Assembly (NCBI GenBank): GCA_018907035.1
Contig: JACCIC010000135.1
Span: 496,001-560,000 of the forward strand
Length of the DNA: 64,000 nucleotides
Direction of reading: 5' to 3'
DNA from: Sycobia sp. Sy_11
Lineage: Eukaryota > Arthropoda > Insecta > Hymenoptera > Epichrysomallidae
This document shows, one piece after another, positions 44,870 through 56,027 of this stretch. Within the stretch, counting starts at the first letter, position 1, and every line of letters begins with the position of its first letter. Made by a program: the position numbers and the translations under genes. The notes beneath the pieces were generated by a model. The model was not told the DNA's origin. It did not search any database and saw nothing but the letters and a program-made list of their open reading frames with translations.

Positions 44870-45700
44870 GATTTGTTGCTCCAAATCTGTTGATGGTGAA
44901 TATTTTTGTAGACCAATTAGCTGTATATCCTTTCTCAAAACTTTGCTTCGGTTTACTCACTCATACTTTATTTCAAACATTAAACCTATTAATTTTTTTC
45001 CTCATTCTTGCTCTGCCAATTAGTGATCTTAAAATGTATGAATTATTTGATGATGTAACATCTTTCAGTTTAACACGGATAGTTCTATGCTTTGTCGTAT
45101 TATAATCAATAAATAAATTCGGTAAAATATTATTCGAATTATCATTTCTGCGAAGTTTAAACAGTATCCACATTTTTTCTTTCAAAGTACGATTGAAGCG
45201 CTCGCATGCAGATGCTTTGAGATTATTATATGTTGAGTATAGATTAATCTTATTTTGTTCTCATTAGTTCTTGAAACTCTGCATTGTAACATTCTTTGCT
45301 TCTATATGTATGCAGATTTTTTTCTATACGTTCATGCTTGGAAATAGTATTAAAAGGCTTTGCCACATCTTTACCAGTGTTTCGCTTCAAAGATACAACC
45401 CATACATGTTTAGATAAAGTATCATTACGACAGTAATCATTTTATTTTTAGATGGAATTGATTGGACTGTAAGACCAATAAAAAAATATTTATTAATTTG
45501 TAATCATGTATTTGTTTCTTTTATTTTTTCTAGCATAAGGTGCATTTCAACGAGATCTGCTTGCCATGTTTCATCTATATCACGTAGTTCAAATTGTCGT
45601 CAATTAGAAATTCGATGAGAAGCTTATGCATTACCCTGACTATTTCTATTTTTTTTTCTTTAAATACTTCATTGTGAAGTTTTACTGCTAACTCTGAAAT
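44870..45700 (-). pseudogene. Polinton/Maverick-like integrase remnant
   Basis: Minus-strand segments in order: ISELAVKLHNEVF (about 45690), then RDIDETWQADLVEM (45590; first catalytic aspartate), KHVWVVSLKRNTGKDVAKPF (45410), HTYRSKECYNAEFQELM (45320, where TDQGKEF is expected, so the second aspartate is lost), and ASACERFNRTLKEKMW (45205; the glutamate kept). Then come LPNLFIDYNTTKHRTI and the chromodomain-like end KGYTANWSTKIFTI (44930). This is the arrangement of retroviral-type integrases carried by Polinton/Maverick DNA elements. A 59-bp insertion sits at 45441-45499. Confidence 0.65.
45441..45499 (+). mobile_element. 59-bp truncated Penelope-like 3' end with 8-bp duplication
   Basis: The direct repeat GTAATCAT at 45433-45440 and 45500-45507 flanks ATTGGACTGTAAGACCAATA and AAAAAATATTTATTAATTT, the terminal block of the Penelope-like element at 63.1 kb. 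It is an extremely 5'-truncated insertion into the integrase remnant. Confidence 0.75.
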
Positions 45701-45834
45701 TGATTTATCTTGTTACTAATAGCAATAAATTCACATCTAATTTTTTATTTACACGAAGTCAACCAAGTTCTTGACTCAGCAATTCTTTTTTCCAATTCTA
45801 TTATAGATAGTGGTATTGCTGGTAAAACGTCGAT

Positions 45835-46101
45835 TTATTCATTTATCTCGCTCAACGCTTTAATAAGTTTGAAGTTCTGTGTTGCGTATAAGTTCTTAAT
45901 GTATTCAAATGAATGGTAGTAGTTAATTTGAACTGATGATGCAAGATTATACAGACAATTATTTTCGATGCCATATTCACGATCGCGTAGAAATTTAAAT
46001 CCAATATCAGATGGACATCGACTACCTACAGTTTTTTCTAGCTTACTTCCAAATATGTCGACAGTCAATGTTAAACTAATTGGACTATTGTGTTTGTGCA
46101 T
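45835..46101 (-). pseudogene. Small reading frame beside the integrase remnant
   Basis: 88 codons, starting MHKHNSPISLTLTVDIFG, with CPSDIGFKFLRDREYGIENN followed by CLYNLASSVQ. I have a general impression that VTLTVD-x-FG and GIENxxLxN proteins accompany Polinton-like integrases, but I cannot confirm it. The C-terminal half looks helical (KNLYATQNFKLIKALSEINE) and continues beyond a stop. Function unknown. Confidence 0.35.
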
Positions 46102-46321
46102 TAATATATTACAACAGCCTCACGCAGCTCTTTGATAATATAATATATTTCATTCACAGGACTCTGATTTCCAGCAGAATTTCAGTCTACAATACCCTTA
46201 GTCAATTTACTGACTCATTCGCATTACACCAGTACATTTAGTCTAATGGCATATTTATTGTACAAGTTTAAATAAAGGTAAAATGCATCCACCTTTTTCG
46301 TAAACATAGATAAAAGAATTT

Positions 46322-46606
46322 TTAAAAATTCTTTTCTTTATTTTTATCATAACTTTTTTTATCAGCATTCAATGCTTCGAAAATTTTCTGACGAGTTTGA
46401 CAATTGTTATTGTTAATAAGTTTTAGATTTGGTAATTTTCTAATTAATAGTTGCAATGATCTGTTAGTGATGGGATATTTTGTATTATTAAAAATGACAT
46501 TACCGTTGGTGAAACTTATTGATAAATTTCCAATCATAAAATCATTATTTTCCTTATGTAGTCCATAAATGAAATCTAGAATTGTATAGCAATTAGGATC
46601 CACCAT
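46322..46606 (-). pseudogene. Small reading frame, possibly of the same Polinton-like element
   Basis: 94 codons starting MVDPNCYTILDFIYGLHKEN, then MIGNLSISFTNGNVIFNN, a RSLQLLIRKLPNLKLI segment and IFEALNADKKSYDKNKEKN. This reads like the protein with a short beta-rich part and an LLxRKxPN motif that I associate with Polinton-type or related DNA elements. No homology search was possible. It lies 220 bp upstream of the previous frame on the same strand. Confidence 0.35.
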
Positions 46607-46609
46607 AAT

Positions 46610-46878
46610 TAGATATATGTCAAGTCTTTTATCATCTTGCTATTAATTTAATTCAGGACAGTCGACATAAGAATAATTCATACTTTGTTCTTATTTATTT
46701 TTCTGGTTCCATACGGGATATATATACGATTTATATTTATACATGACAAATGTAAATAACTTTAACTTTAAGTAACATATGATTACTCAGATTATTTTTA
46801 ATATTTCTATTCGTTGCTTGAGATTTTATATTAGATTACTATGATTAATTAAATTTAGATATGTCAATTTAATATATA

Positions 46879-46934
<56 letters not shown>

Positions 46935-47004
46935 ATATATATGTATAAGTATAAAAAAACTTTTATCTTTGAAACTTGCACGTACAGTTCATAAAATGTA
47001 CAAG
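46610..47004. other. AT-rich spacer with (TA)n tract
   Basis: The TA tract occupies 46877-46941; nothing else is seen. Confidence 0.6.
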
Positions 47005-47790
47005 GTCTATTTGAAAAGTTCTCAACTTTTTATATCTATATAGTGTGTACAATTAAATTCCCCGTGTTTGTCAAAATATGTCGTCCCCAGTCGATCCGGA
47101 ACAGAAATGTCAGATCTCATATGTTATATTTGTATACTATATATCTGTCAACATCTTTCCAATAGTATACTTTAGAATTTCCATCGGTATCATAAGTTTT
47201 ATCGAACAAATTTATGGCAAGTTCCCAGCTAAATAAAGGTCATTTTCCTGAAGCGCTGATTCGATTCTTTAATATGACGAAAAGTGCGGCTGAATCCTAT
47301 CGTTTGCTCGGAATATTTATGAGAAGGAATTTGTTACTTGCAAATCGATGTACCGTAAGTGGTTCAAGCGATTCAAACGTGATGATTTTAAAGTTGAAGA
47401 TACGGATCGCTCCGGAAAACCGAAAAGTTGTGAAGACAAGGAATTAAATAGTTTCCTGAATGAAGATCGGTGTCCGATTAAGAAAAAACTGGCTGCATCA
47501 TTGGATGTCACGCAACAAGCCGTTTCCCTGCGATTAAAATCATTGCGATTGATTCTAAAGGTTGGTAACTGAGTGCCGTACGAATTACAGCCGAGAGCCA
47601 TCAAAAGGTGACTTTGCATGTCCCAAATGGTGCAGTAGAGTTACAGAAATAAATCATTTTTACATCGTATTATCACTAGTGATGAAAAATAGATTTATTA
47701 TGAAAACCCTAAATGCAGAAAATTATATAGAAAGCCCGACGAGCTATGATAGATATGCAAAGTTTTGGGAAGCCAAAGCATATGTAAATT
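47005..47790 (+). pseudogene. Mauritiana-type mariner relic, 3'-truncated
   Basis: A terminal-repeat-like start (CAAGGTCTATTTGAAAAGTT at 47002) is followed by the frame 47214 on: MTKSAAESYRLLG. After a slip 47348-47572 reads RKWFKRFKRDDFKVEDTDRS, ELNSFLNEDRCPIKKKL and LDVTQQAVSLRLKSLRL, then a TGA in place of the W of WVPYEL. Some residual first-catalytic-motif sequence (ITSDEK) occurs near 47680, and the sequence stops. It resembles the relic at 23212-23830 more than the intact copy. Confidence 0.7.
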
Positions 47791-47944
47791 AATTAAAAAA
47801 AAAAAACAAAATTTTAATATAAGAGAAAATGTAATAAGTTAGAAGCTTATATAAAAGTAGAAAAAAAATTTAATGACATAATATCTAAAATTAAAATTTA
47901 TTCTATTAATCTTATTTAATTTGTACGAATGTTATGTCAGAATA

Positions 47945-48600
47945 TTAAAATAGTTGCCCGTTATATAATATAATAATTGTGTAATTCATTTTGTTTTTTA
48001 AAACAGAGAGTATAATTAGAAAAAGAAAAAAAATGAAAAAGTTGAAATCTACAACTTTTTCGATCTCGGTTCGCGAATATCCCTCTAGTAAAGATGGAAG
48101 ATCATGGATAATGAGTTTACACCAATGTGCTGTAAGCATCAACAGCAGAGGATTAAGTAAGGAAAAAGTCATACAAAGATGAACAAAAAATGAATCCTTT
48201 AGGCATTTCTTATGAATCGCAAGTTATACTTCCTTAAAGCCAGTTTGTATGAGGACTCGACAGCCCTTCGGATATTCTCTTATTAAGTTGCAGAGACGCC
48301 TGGAACATGTTTTATTATAGAGCGCCATCATAATAGTTGGTCACTTAACGTTACTAAATACACCCTTAATTTCCTGGAAAATAGCTACAACATATTTCTT
48401 GGACGACTCAGTAATTATTCTGCGCAAATAAACAATGTACTTGTCTGCGAAGCACTCGTTTCTGAAGTCATATTGCTCAAAAGATAGCTGTGATTCAGTT
48501 ATTAGATTTATATTCTTCAATATTAGAGGTGTTATGGCTTTCCCGAGTATAGGGAGAAGGCTTATAAGTATGTAAGACACAGAATCCTCCGATTCCATGT
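47945..48600 (-). pseudogene. R1-like reverse transcriptase fragment
   Basis: 48598-48341 is open: DSVSYILISLLPILGKA (family SYRPISLLPxLGK), LKNINLITESQLSFEQY, YIVYLRRIITESSKKYVV, then AIFQEIKGVFSNV, where the usual LDIKGAFDN supplies the first catalytic aspartate; here it is glutamate. Downstream pieces include LYNKTCSRRLCNLIREY and, where the YADD box is expected, IHDLPSLLEGYSRTEIEKV. It is inactive. Confidence 0.75.
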
Positions 48601-51600
48601 CTTCTCCTTTCCTAATGGTGACTGCTTGATCGAGGTTCTACTATTTTGAAAAGAAGAGTATTTTTAACATGAGTTGCAGATGTTGACGAGGTTTAGCCTG
48701 ATTATCGGCAGTGCTGTTCGAATGATGGTGAAATCTAATCTGTCTGGCTCGGGCCGTTTTTCAACTTCAACTTGATCAAGGCCTGATTCAACTCAGCAGA
48801 CTAAATTCAAGCTGGGCATCTCTGAGCTGAAGTGGTTGGTAATTCATCATATATCAAAATGCTCTATAGTTTTGTCTTGCGCCGGGTGTGGAGTAAATAA
48901 TTCGTTTAACATTTCCGTTGCAGTGCTCAGCTGGTTGTATAAAGATCATCAATTCTAATATTGCATGCAACTTATTTGATGGACAGCTTATCTACTTGAA
49001 TCGTTATGTCCCAAGGATTCTGATTACTTGAAACTGTAACAAAAGCTTGCTATTTTGTTTCTTTACTATATCTGAGTTTTTTAAATATTCTTTTTTGACT
49101 ATTTTATAAGTTCTTTTGAGATTCTTCTTGTAAGGGACCACGCTCTCTCTGGAATGCTTTTTAAACCCTATTAGAGGACTTTTTCAAATTTTCTGTTTTA
49201 AAGTTCTAACAGGAAACCTTCCTTGCTGTTAATTTACTTTTCAAGAAGATAGTATTTCACGCTTTCTTCAGTGTAGCTGTTAGAGCCCAAGTTCTTCTTT
49301 TAAGAATTGATACCATGTTGCTTTTAATACAGTATAGAAGGTATCCCATTTCGCCTTATGTGTGGAGTATTTAGGGAACTAGTGGATACGGCTATTTAGT
49401 GGAGCTTTATTTTTAAACGTACATTTGCAATATCTGATCTAGTAGATGTGCCTGTTCCCTTTATATCAAATTTAATCTCTTTTTGGTTGCTCGAGATCCA
49501 TTCTTCTCTGACACGGGGTCCTTCGACGGTGCTTTGAAATTCATACTGACAAGAGTAATTTCGACATCTTTTTCTCCAACTTCTTTAGAGACGGTTACGA
49601 TATTCTTGATAATGTTAACAATCCTAAGATTTAACTACGCTATGAAATTTTCTAACTTTTTCCTTTTGCACTTAGTATAAAGCGATCTCCACCAAATGGA
49701 TCTGGCATTGAAATCAATAGCCATCAGCAGACTCCTTCCCCGTAGTGCATTCAGAACTCAATTTAGATGCATAAGATGCACTTCAATCTCTTGACTCACC
49801 TGGAAATATTCTGTGACGATGTACGTTGTTAAACACCTTATTCTCATATCTATCACAAGGAAGTGTGTAAGTTAGATGGGTCAGTTTCAGGACTGTCCCT
49901 TCAGGGTTTAGGATTGCTACGGCCGCCCAAGAGATTCCTCTTTCTATATTGATCATCCTGCTCCATAGATGGAAATTTTTTTATTTATTGATTGCGATCA
50001 TATGGCTTTAAAGAAGTAGAATGTCTACTCCTTCTTTTGAACATTTTGATGTTAATGTTGGAGTGATCCTATGCGCTTTTCTGGCGTTTAACTGCACTAA
50101 GCGTAGAACAGTTTCACTGATTCAATGCTTCAGTGTTCTGACCATAATCCGTTGAGTTGACTATGCATTCCATAGCAGCTTTATGTTGTGGACACATTGT
50201 GTGCAGAGTGTTATGGTCACTCATTCTTTTCGATTTCCTGCAATTCGTAAGATCTGTTTTGACTTATTTGGATACTTTCTCTTGGCATCGTTCCCAACAG
50301 CACCATGAGAGCAGCACTGCTCCTTTCTGCAGTGTTTTGAAATATATTTGAACTTTTGACATTATAGGAGCGAGTGACCCTTACGTAGTCGTACTTCTTG
50401 AACGCTTACTCTTTTGACTCTTCTGCTTTCCAACAACGCTTGTCTTATGTATGATTGGTGTTCCTATATATGTGTTGGTGCTCCTTTTGAGCGAGGCCGA
50501 AAGAAGCCAGTAAAGTCCTCCGCAGATAAAACTATGCCTTAATTTTATTTATACACTGTCGAGGTCAGTTCGTCTAATGATAAATTTTTAGGTACTTCAT
50601 AAACGATCAGACTCTGCTGTAACATTGTTGGTACTTCGAATTTACAACCTCCTTAATTTCATTAGAATTATTCAGCTTCTTCAGATTAGTCTCGGTGGTC
50701 GCTTGAAAAGGAGATCCATTCTGGTCTCACTAAGGTTCCTGATTTGTACCATTTTCTTCCTAAAATTTAAGATCATTTGAAAGACCTCCTTCGCTATTGT
50801 TGCAGAAGATATTTCGTTCACGTTTGCAAGCTTTGGAACTGTGTGATAGAAGTCTCGAGTTTAGAACTACTTCCTAATAGTTTTTCTATTGTTTTTCGTT
50901 ATTGTCGTAACTATAAGAGCATAAGACTCTGGTACATTGACCTTCTTTGAAGCCGGCTAACGTAGGACAACCGACTGAGAGTCTTCAGTGTTACATCTGG
51001 TGAACGCTTACGAAATGATGAACTTAATGGCTTTCAGGTTTTTCATTCCAACTTGTTTTACTTGGTCAGCCTCGTATTTACGTAGAGATGATCGAAGGAC
51101 TCCAACGTAGTCCGCAGCATATGCTGAAACCTCTATACAGACTATGATTTTGTTTAGAGCTGTGCTACTGGTTCTTCTTTTCCTATGTCTTTTTCTGTCT
51201 CCACTAGGTTAGGTTTTCTTTTTATCTACATACTAATGCTCTCTATTTTCCCATTTTGCTAATTTATCATGAGAGTCACATTTAGTTTTTCTGCGCCACC
51301 GCTTGGGTAATGTAATTATTGTTTGATCTAGCACTGTTGTTAATAATATTGCTTATACTACTGCTGACCGACTATTTACTTAGTCCTTCACTTTCTCAGT
51401 TTTAGCTTTTTTCCCTTATTTTTCACTTTTTTCTTTAAAAGTGTCTTTTGGCTCTTCTTGTTATCCGTGTCAATTTCCTTTCACTCGTTCTATTTGCACC
51501 TTTCCCTAACTCTTTTATTTAGATTACTCTTTTCCAGAAACAAAATTTTTATCAATTTGTTCGATGGGTAAAATTGTTTTGCAGTGGATCATATAATAAA

Positions 51601-51720
51601 TTTCAATTAGCAGTTGTAGCTCCTCATTTCCTACCCCAAAATCACGCGTCCTATATTAAATATTCCATCAGTTAGTGTTAGGGGGTTTTATAGTGTGGTT
51701 TCTTTTCTTGATCGCATAGT
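47945..51720 (-). mobile_element. Decayed R1-like non-LTR retrotransposon
   Basis: Minus-strand order: 5'-end-like sequence at about 51715 (CACTGAGCGCGGAGCTTAGC), an unreadable ORF1 region (51.7-50.2 kb), the endonuclease motif AIDFNARSIWW with KKLENFIA after it at 49735-49650, then reverse transcriptase from 48640 to 47945. Frames are heavily broken throughout. The 3' end past the RT palm is missing. The upper boundary and ORF1 are inferred from layout. Confidence 0.5.
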
Positions 51721-52044
51721 AAAGCTAAGCTCCGCGCTCAGTGATTGTTGAACCACAGTAACCACTTTGCCGTAATTAGAAAGCAAGCGCCAATTCCCGA
51801 CTTCCAGCAACAATAAAACACGGACACACTAAGGCAAATGGCTCAAAAGCGCGATTGATCCCATTTTGAAACACCACGGCTGTATTTCAGCTGATACTAT
51901 CCACTTACTCATATGTTCAAGGCGAGGTTAATGTTATATTTTATATTGATATACTTGTCCTGAACATATGTTTATCGCTTCAGTTATGTAGGATTTCCAG
52001 TTTGTTTGCTAAAGGCATAACCGTTTTAAGTACATTGACTGTTC
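51721..52044. other. No recognisable feature
   Basis: Nothing supported. Confidence 0.4.
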
Positions 52045-52330
52045 TGTAATTTCCTGTTACAAAAAATGCATCAAAGAATTTGCATTAAATTTTCTGCACA
52101 AATTAAGTATCCACAATAAAGTAACACTTAAAATGTTGAAAGTGGTATACGGTGAGTCTCCTCTAAGTAAAAGATATATAAGCTCTTCCAAGAAAACCGA
52201 GAAGACACCAATGAAGAATCTGTCTCTGGACAACCTTGCACGACGATTTGAATGAAGAAACCATTGAAATAGTTAAGAAAATAGTATTGGAAAATCGTGG
52301 AATTACCGTAAGATATTTGAGACTGCAAAA
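52045..52330 (+). pseudogene. Mariner transposase N-terminal relic
   Basis: RICIKF, then MLKVVYGESPLSK and KLFQENREDTNEESVSGQP, then VKKIVLENRGITVRYLRLQN in shifting frames, follow the N-terminal region of the transposase at 6580-7134. Stops occur throughout. It ends where the 60-bp repeat array begins. Confidence 0.6.
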
Positions 52331-52334
52331 CACT

Positions 52335-52913
52335 CCGTCGGCTTCATCCCGAGAAGCCTGGACATCGTATTCTACCGTGGGAACACAAAACTCCTGGTAG
52401 AGGATGTCGTGAGACACCTAGACATCTATTTCTTCCGCGCGAATGTAAAAGTTCCCATAAAAGTTGTTCAAAAACACGTGCACATCAGATTCAACGATGC
52501 GAAAATAAAATTCCCGATAGGTGACATCTTGAGGTACCTGGATATATTTCTTCAACGAGAATAAATGTATGTCCAATTCAATATATTACATCTGAACACG
52601 AAACTTCCTGTGGAAGCCGTCCCGAAACACCCTTACACCTGCTTCTACATTGAGAAAATCATACTTCCCGTAGAAGTTGTTCAGAGACACCTGGACATCG
52701 GTTTTTACTGTGTCAATACAAAACTACCCGAGGAAGTCGTCCGTATTTACTTGAACAGCTTATTCTATTCTGAAAATACAAAACTCCGCATAAAAGTTGT
52801 TCAGAGACACCTGGAGATTTTATTCTACCATCTGAAGAGAAAGCTCCCCAGTCGTACCGAAACACTTGGACATCATATCTACCTTGCAAACACGAAATTA
52901 TGATCTGCACTTG
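52335..52913 (+). repeat. 60-bp repeat array, plus-oriented, coding-like
   Basis: About nine and a half units, all in one orientation. One frame runs from 52341 to 52903 with a single TAA near 52562. Units read, for example, NTKLPVEAVPKH, VEVVQRHLDIGFY and NTKLPEEVVRIYL. Differences between units are often conservative (V/I/L, K/E, H/Y). A (TA)n tract follows at once. Whether it ever encoded a protein is not established. Confidence 0.8.
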
Positions 52914-52917
52914 GAGA

Positions 52918-52918
<1 letters not shown>

Positions 52919-52981
<63 letters not shown>
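52919..52981. repeat. (TA)n microsatellite
   Basis: Pure TA tract abutting the 60-bp repeat array. Confidence 0.95.
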
Positions 52982-52984
<3 letters not shown>

Positions 52985-53135
52985 CAAACTCGCCTTCCTA
53001 ATGTTATCTGGCCACTTGATTTTGTTATTTACTGCCGGAAATTATGCAAATCTAGTAACTGTTCATCGCATGCACAAAATTAAATCACTACAAATACAAT
53101 GAAAATGGATTAAAAAAATGTATTAATTAATAAAT

Positions 53136-53366
53136 TGTTGGATTGTGCGTTTTCCCCGGCGCATTCGCCCTATACTAATTGCTGCATTATGCGTATAGTA
53201 TATACACATTTGTGTGTCGTGCGCCGCTCGGACGCCTTTCTTTATTCTCGCTTTTACAGTTGTAGAGTACAGACGTGATTCTTTAGATCTGAATAAAGAC
53301 CAGTATATTCGTTAGCATAAATAATATCTTTTCATTTATTATCCTTCATATATATAAAATCCAACA
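53136..53366 (+). repeat. 5' LTR of the copia element
   Basis: TGTTGGATTG...AAAATCCAACA, 231 bp, with perfect TGTTGGAT/ATCCAACA ends and AATAAA at 53292-53297. Compared with the 3' LTR it lacks 18 bp after GGACGCCT. Confidence 0.97.
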
Positions 53367-53384
53367 GGTTATGGGATCCAGCCC
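53367..53384 (+). other. Primer-binding-site candidate
   Basis: GGTTATGGGATCCAGCCC directly follows the LTR. Copia-type elements often use an internal fragment of initiator methionine tRNA with a GGTTATGGG-type match; that this is the primer is inference. Confidence 0.6.
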
Positions 53385-54224
53385 GCATTACTGCGAAAGT
53401 TAGGCAATGTTTTTCTCGAGTTACGTGATTTACGTAGACACGAGGGTCAGGCGAATTTTTCGCGCGCAAACAAAGATTTAGTGTAATTTCAAGTTTAACC
53501 GAATAGACTGTTTAGCATTCGCGTTAACGTGATCGCGAGTGTGTGCGGATACAAAAAAAAGGCCTGTCCGTAGAATTTTAACTAGTGAAAAGTGAATTTT
53601 AATGACAAATTCAACCGCACCACACCTCTCTCTCTTAAATTTTGATTCACAGAAGAGAGTAAAGAGAAGAGAAACAATTTGAAAATTTTTGTAAAAACAA
53701 TAGAAGGAAGGGAGGAAGGATGATTGGCAACAAAGAGAGAGAGGAAAATAGTAAGTCTGCAAAATAAAGAGTAGATGTAGTAAAAATGTAGAAAAATTCA
53801 TATGAAATGCGAGTTTCATCTCAAAGTTTGCTTACCTACGAAAACAAAAGAAATGTTAAAATTGACTTAAAGAAATGTTAAAAAATAACAGACAAAAATG
53901 CTAATTCACAGAAAGAAGTTTGTAAGATAAAAGTAAAATTGCAATTAAAAATAGAAATTACAAAGCAAAAAGAAGAAAGAGAGTTGAAACACGCAGAAAG
54001 CATGGAAAGACAAACTCGCAAAAAGCGCGCGCAAACTAGGAAACCGTTATTTTACTTCTTAGAAAAAGAGTTCTAAAAAATAACGAATTCCAATTAAGAA
54101 GGGGAGGTAGAAAACGACTGGCACGTGGCCGGCCGCAAGTAACCAAACCTTACCACATGCATAATGTAGATAGAAAGAACGAAAGTGTGTGCACAATAAC
54201 CAAAAGCATACATACATGTGCGAA

Positions 54225-54545
54225 AGAGAGAGAGCGCATGCAACTGTGCGAGAGAGAGCGCATGAGATTGTGCGAGAGAGAGCGCATGCGACTGTGCGAG
54301 AGAGAGCGCATGAGACTGTGCGAGTGAGAGAGCATGCAACTGTGCGAGAGAGAGCGCATGAGACTGTGCGAGTGAGAGCGTATGAGACTGTGCGAGAGAG
54401 AGAGAACATGAGACTGTGCGAGTGAGAGCGCATGAGACTGTGCGAGAGAGAGAGCATGCGACTGCGCGAGAGAGAGCGCCTGCGACTGAGCGAGTGAGAG
54501 CGCATGAGGCTGTGCGAGAGAGAGAGAGAGAATGAGCGCGCGCGG
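54225..54545. repeat. 24-bp minisatellite, about 13 units
   Basis: Unit GCATGAGACTGTGCGAGAGA plus GAGC, with variants GCATGCAACTGT and GCATGCGACTGT, and occasional GAGTGA for GAGAGA. It lies in the leader of the copia element. Confidence 0.92.
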
Positions 54546-54927
54546 AGTGGGGAGAGAGAGAGAGCACCGCGCGGACCGCTGCGCTATGGTAAAGCATCCA
54601 TGCGCACCGCTCCGCAGCCGCCAGCCGAATGAACTGAGCATGCGCGAGCCAAGGGGCGGGGCGCAGCCAATCAGAGCGCGCGCTCCCCCTCGGTACGAAT
54701 GACTAGGGAAAGAGAGAATGATCGAACTTGCTGCGCGGAGATAGATTCTCGCGTGAATAAGCGAACTTAAAAACGAAAATGCACAGTTATAAGATATCAT
54801 TTTAAAATCGAAATAAGAAGCAAGTTCGAATCGAAAAATCGTACAGGCTTAAATGAAACAGGCCGTATGTGCATATATACGTCTATACGTGCATACGTAA
54901 CAATGTACGTAGGAATTTACAGCATTA

Positions 54928-54929
<2 letters not shown>

Positions 54930-54956
<27 letters not shown>
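54930..54956. repeat. (GA)n microsatellite
   Basis: Pure GA tract in the copia leader. Confidence 0.9.
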
Positions 54957-54963
<7 letters not shown>

Positions 54964-56027
54964 AGAATAAATGTGTACATGCTTGCAGAACGAGTGAGGC
55001 GCGCTTGGCTCACTGCCTTGCGTACGCGGCGAAAATGAAGAGAGAGAGAGAGAAAGTTAATTTTGCGCCGCTTGCAAGCGAAATGCTGTAAAGTAGTTTT
55101 TGGACTGCATGCGCCGTGCCGCGAAAGGATCTCGCCGCATCCGCGGCAAGCGGATCCGTGTCGGGGACGCAGCGTGCGGCGGCGACGCATCCCAACTTCA
55201 TACAAAGAAAATAGAATTGACATTAAGGGGGAAGCTTAAAGTTTAAAATTGGGAGAACTCGTTGTCGTGCGCTGGACGGTCTCTCTGTACACGAGTCGCT
55301 ACTCCCGGTGTACAGGGATCTGATTAGTGGCGCCTACGCATGTTTGCCTTAGACTAAAAGAGGTGAAATAGGTGTCTGGTTAAGAAACATCCAATACGTG
55401 CGAGCGGTAAGAGATTACGGTATATATACTTCCTATATATTGTATGAGAATATCAAGGTAGCTGTATTGGATAGTAGAACGTCCCCCTGTAGCACGTGGC
55501 CATACTTCCTGGTTGCACGACTGCACGACGGACAGCAGATGTTTAATTACATATAAACGAGTGAAATCCTTGATGGTCGAAATGAGCACGAGTCGATCGG
55601 TTAAATCACAGGCCTGTGTAGAGTTAGAGCAGAGACTCGATAAGACTATTTCGACGTATAGTGTGCACTTAAAATTGTATCGAAAATTAAAAGAGATGTA
55701 AGATCGGTGGGGTAGTTAGCGACGAGAAACGCGTACATTTAGAAAGCTTATAAGGGAACTTAAGCTATGCCGGTATACCGAAAGAGCCCCGAGAGAACAC
55801 CAGCCACCGACACGAAAACCTTAGTAGAAGTATCGTGTATCAACTAAGAGCAAGGGTCAGATGAATTAAGCTGGGCTTTCATTTTGACAGGTCTGAAAGA
55901 GGAGCAAAAGAAAACCATAACTGGGATGCTCCTGAGAATCTGGAAAGAGAATAGATTGTACCTCCTTGGCGAGGGACGTAAAATCTACGTCTCTCTAGTG
56001 AGTCGAGAGCCAATAAGCATTTATATA

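Larger units (their letters stand above)
53385..55766 (+). other. Long copia leader without clear gene
   Basis: 2.4 kb between primer site and the first gag-like frame. It contains the 24-bp minisatellite (54225-54545), a (GA)n tract (54930-54956) and a GC-rich patch (55090-55200). The long open frames over the minisatellite are repeat artefacts. A frame at 55580-55701 (SVKSQACVELEQRLDKTIST) may be a decayed gag start. Confidence 0.5.

Noticed and set aside
54059..54800. Long overlapping minus-strand open frames rich in SLAQSHAL-like repeats
   Set aside because: They are translations of the 24-bp minisatellite, whose unit is a multiple of three. Several frames are open on both strands, as expected from the repeat alone.
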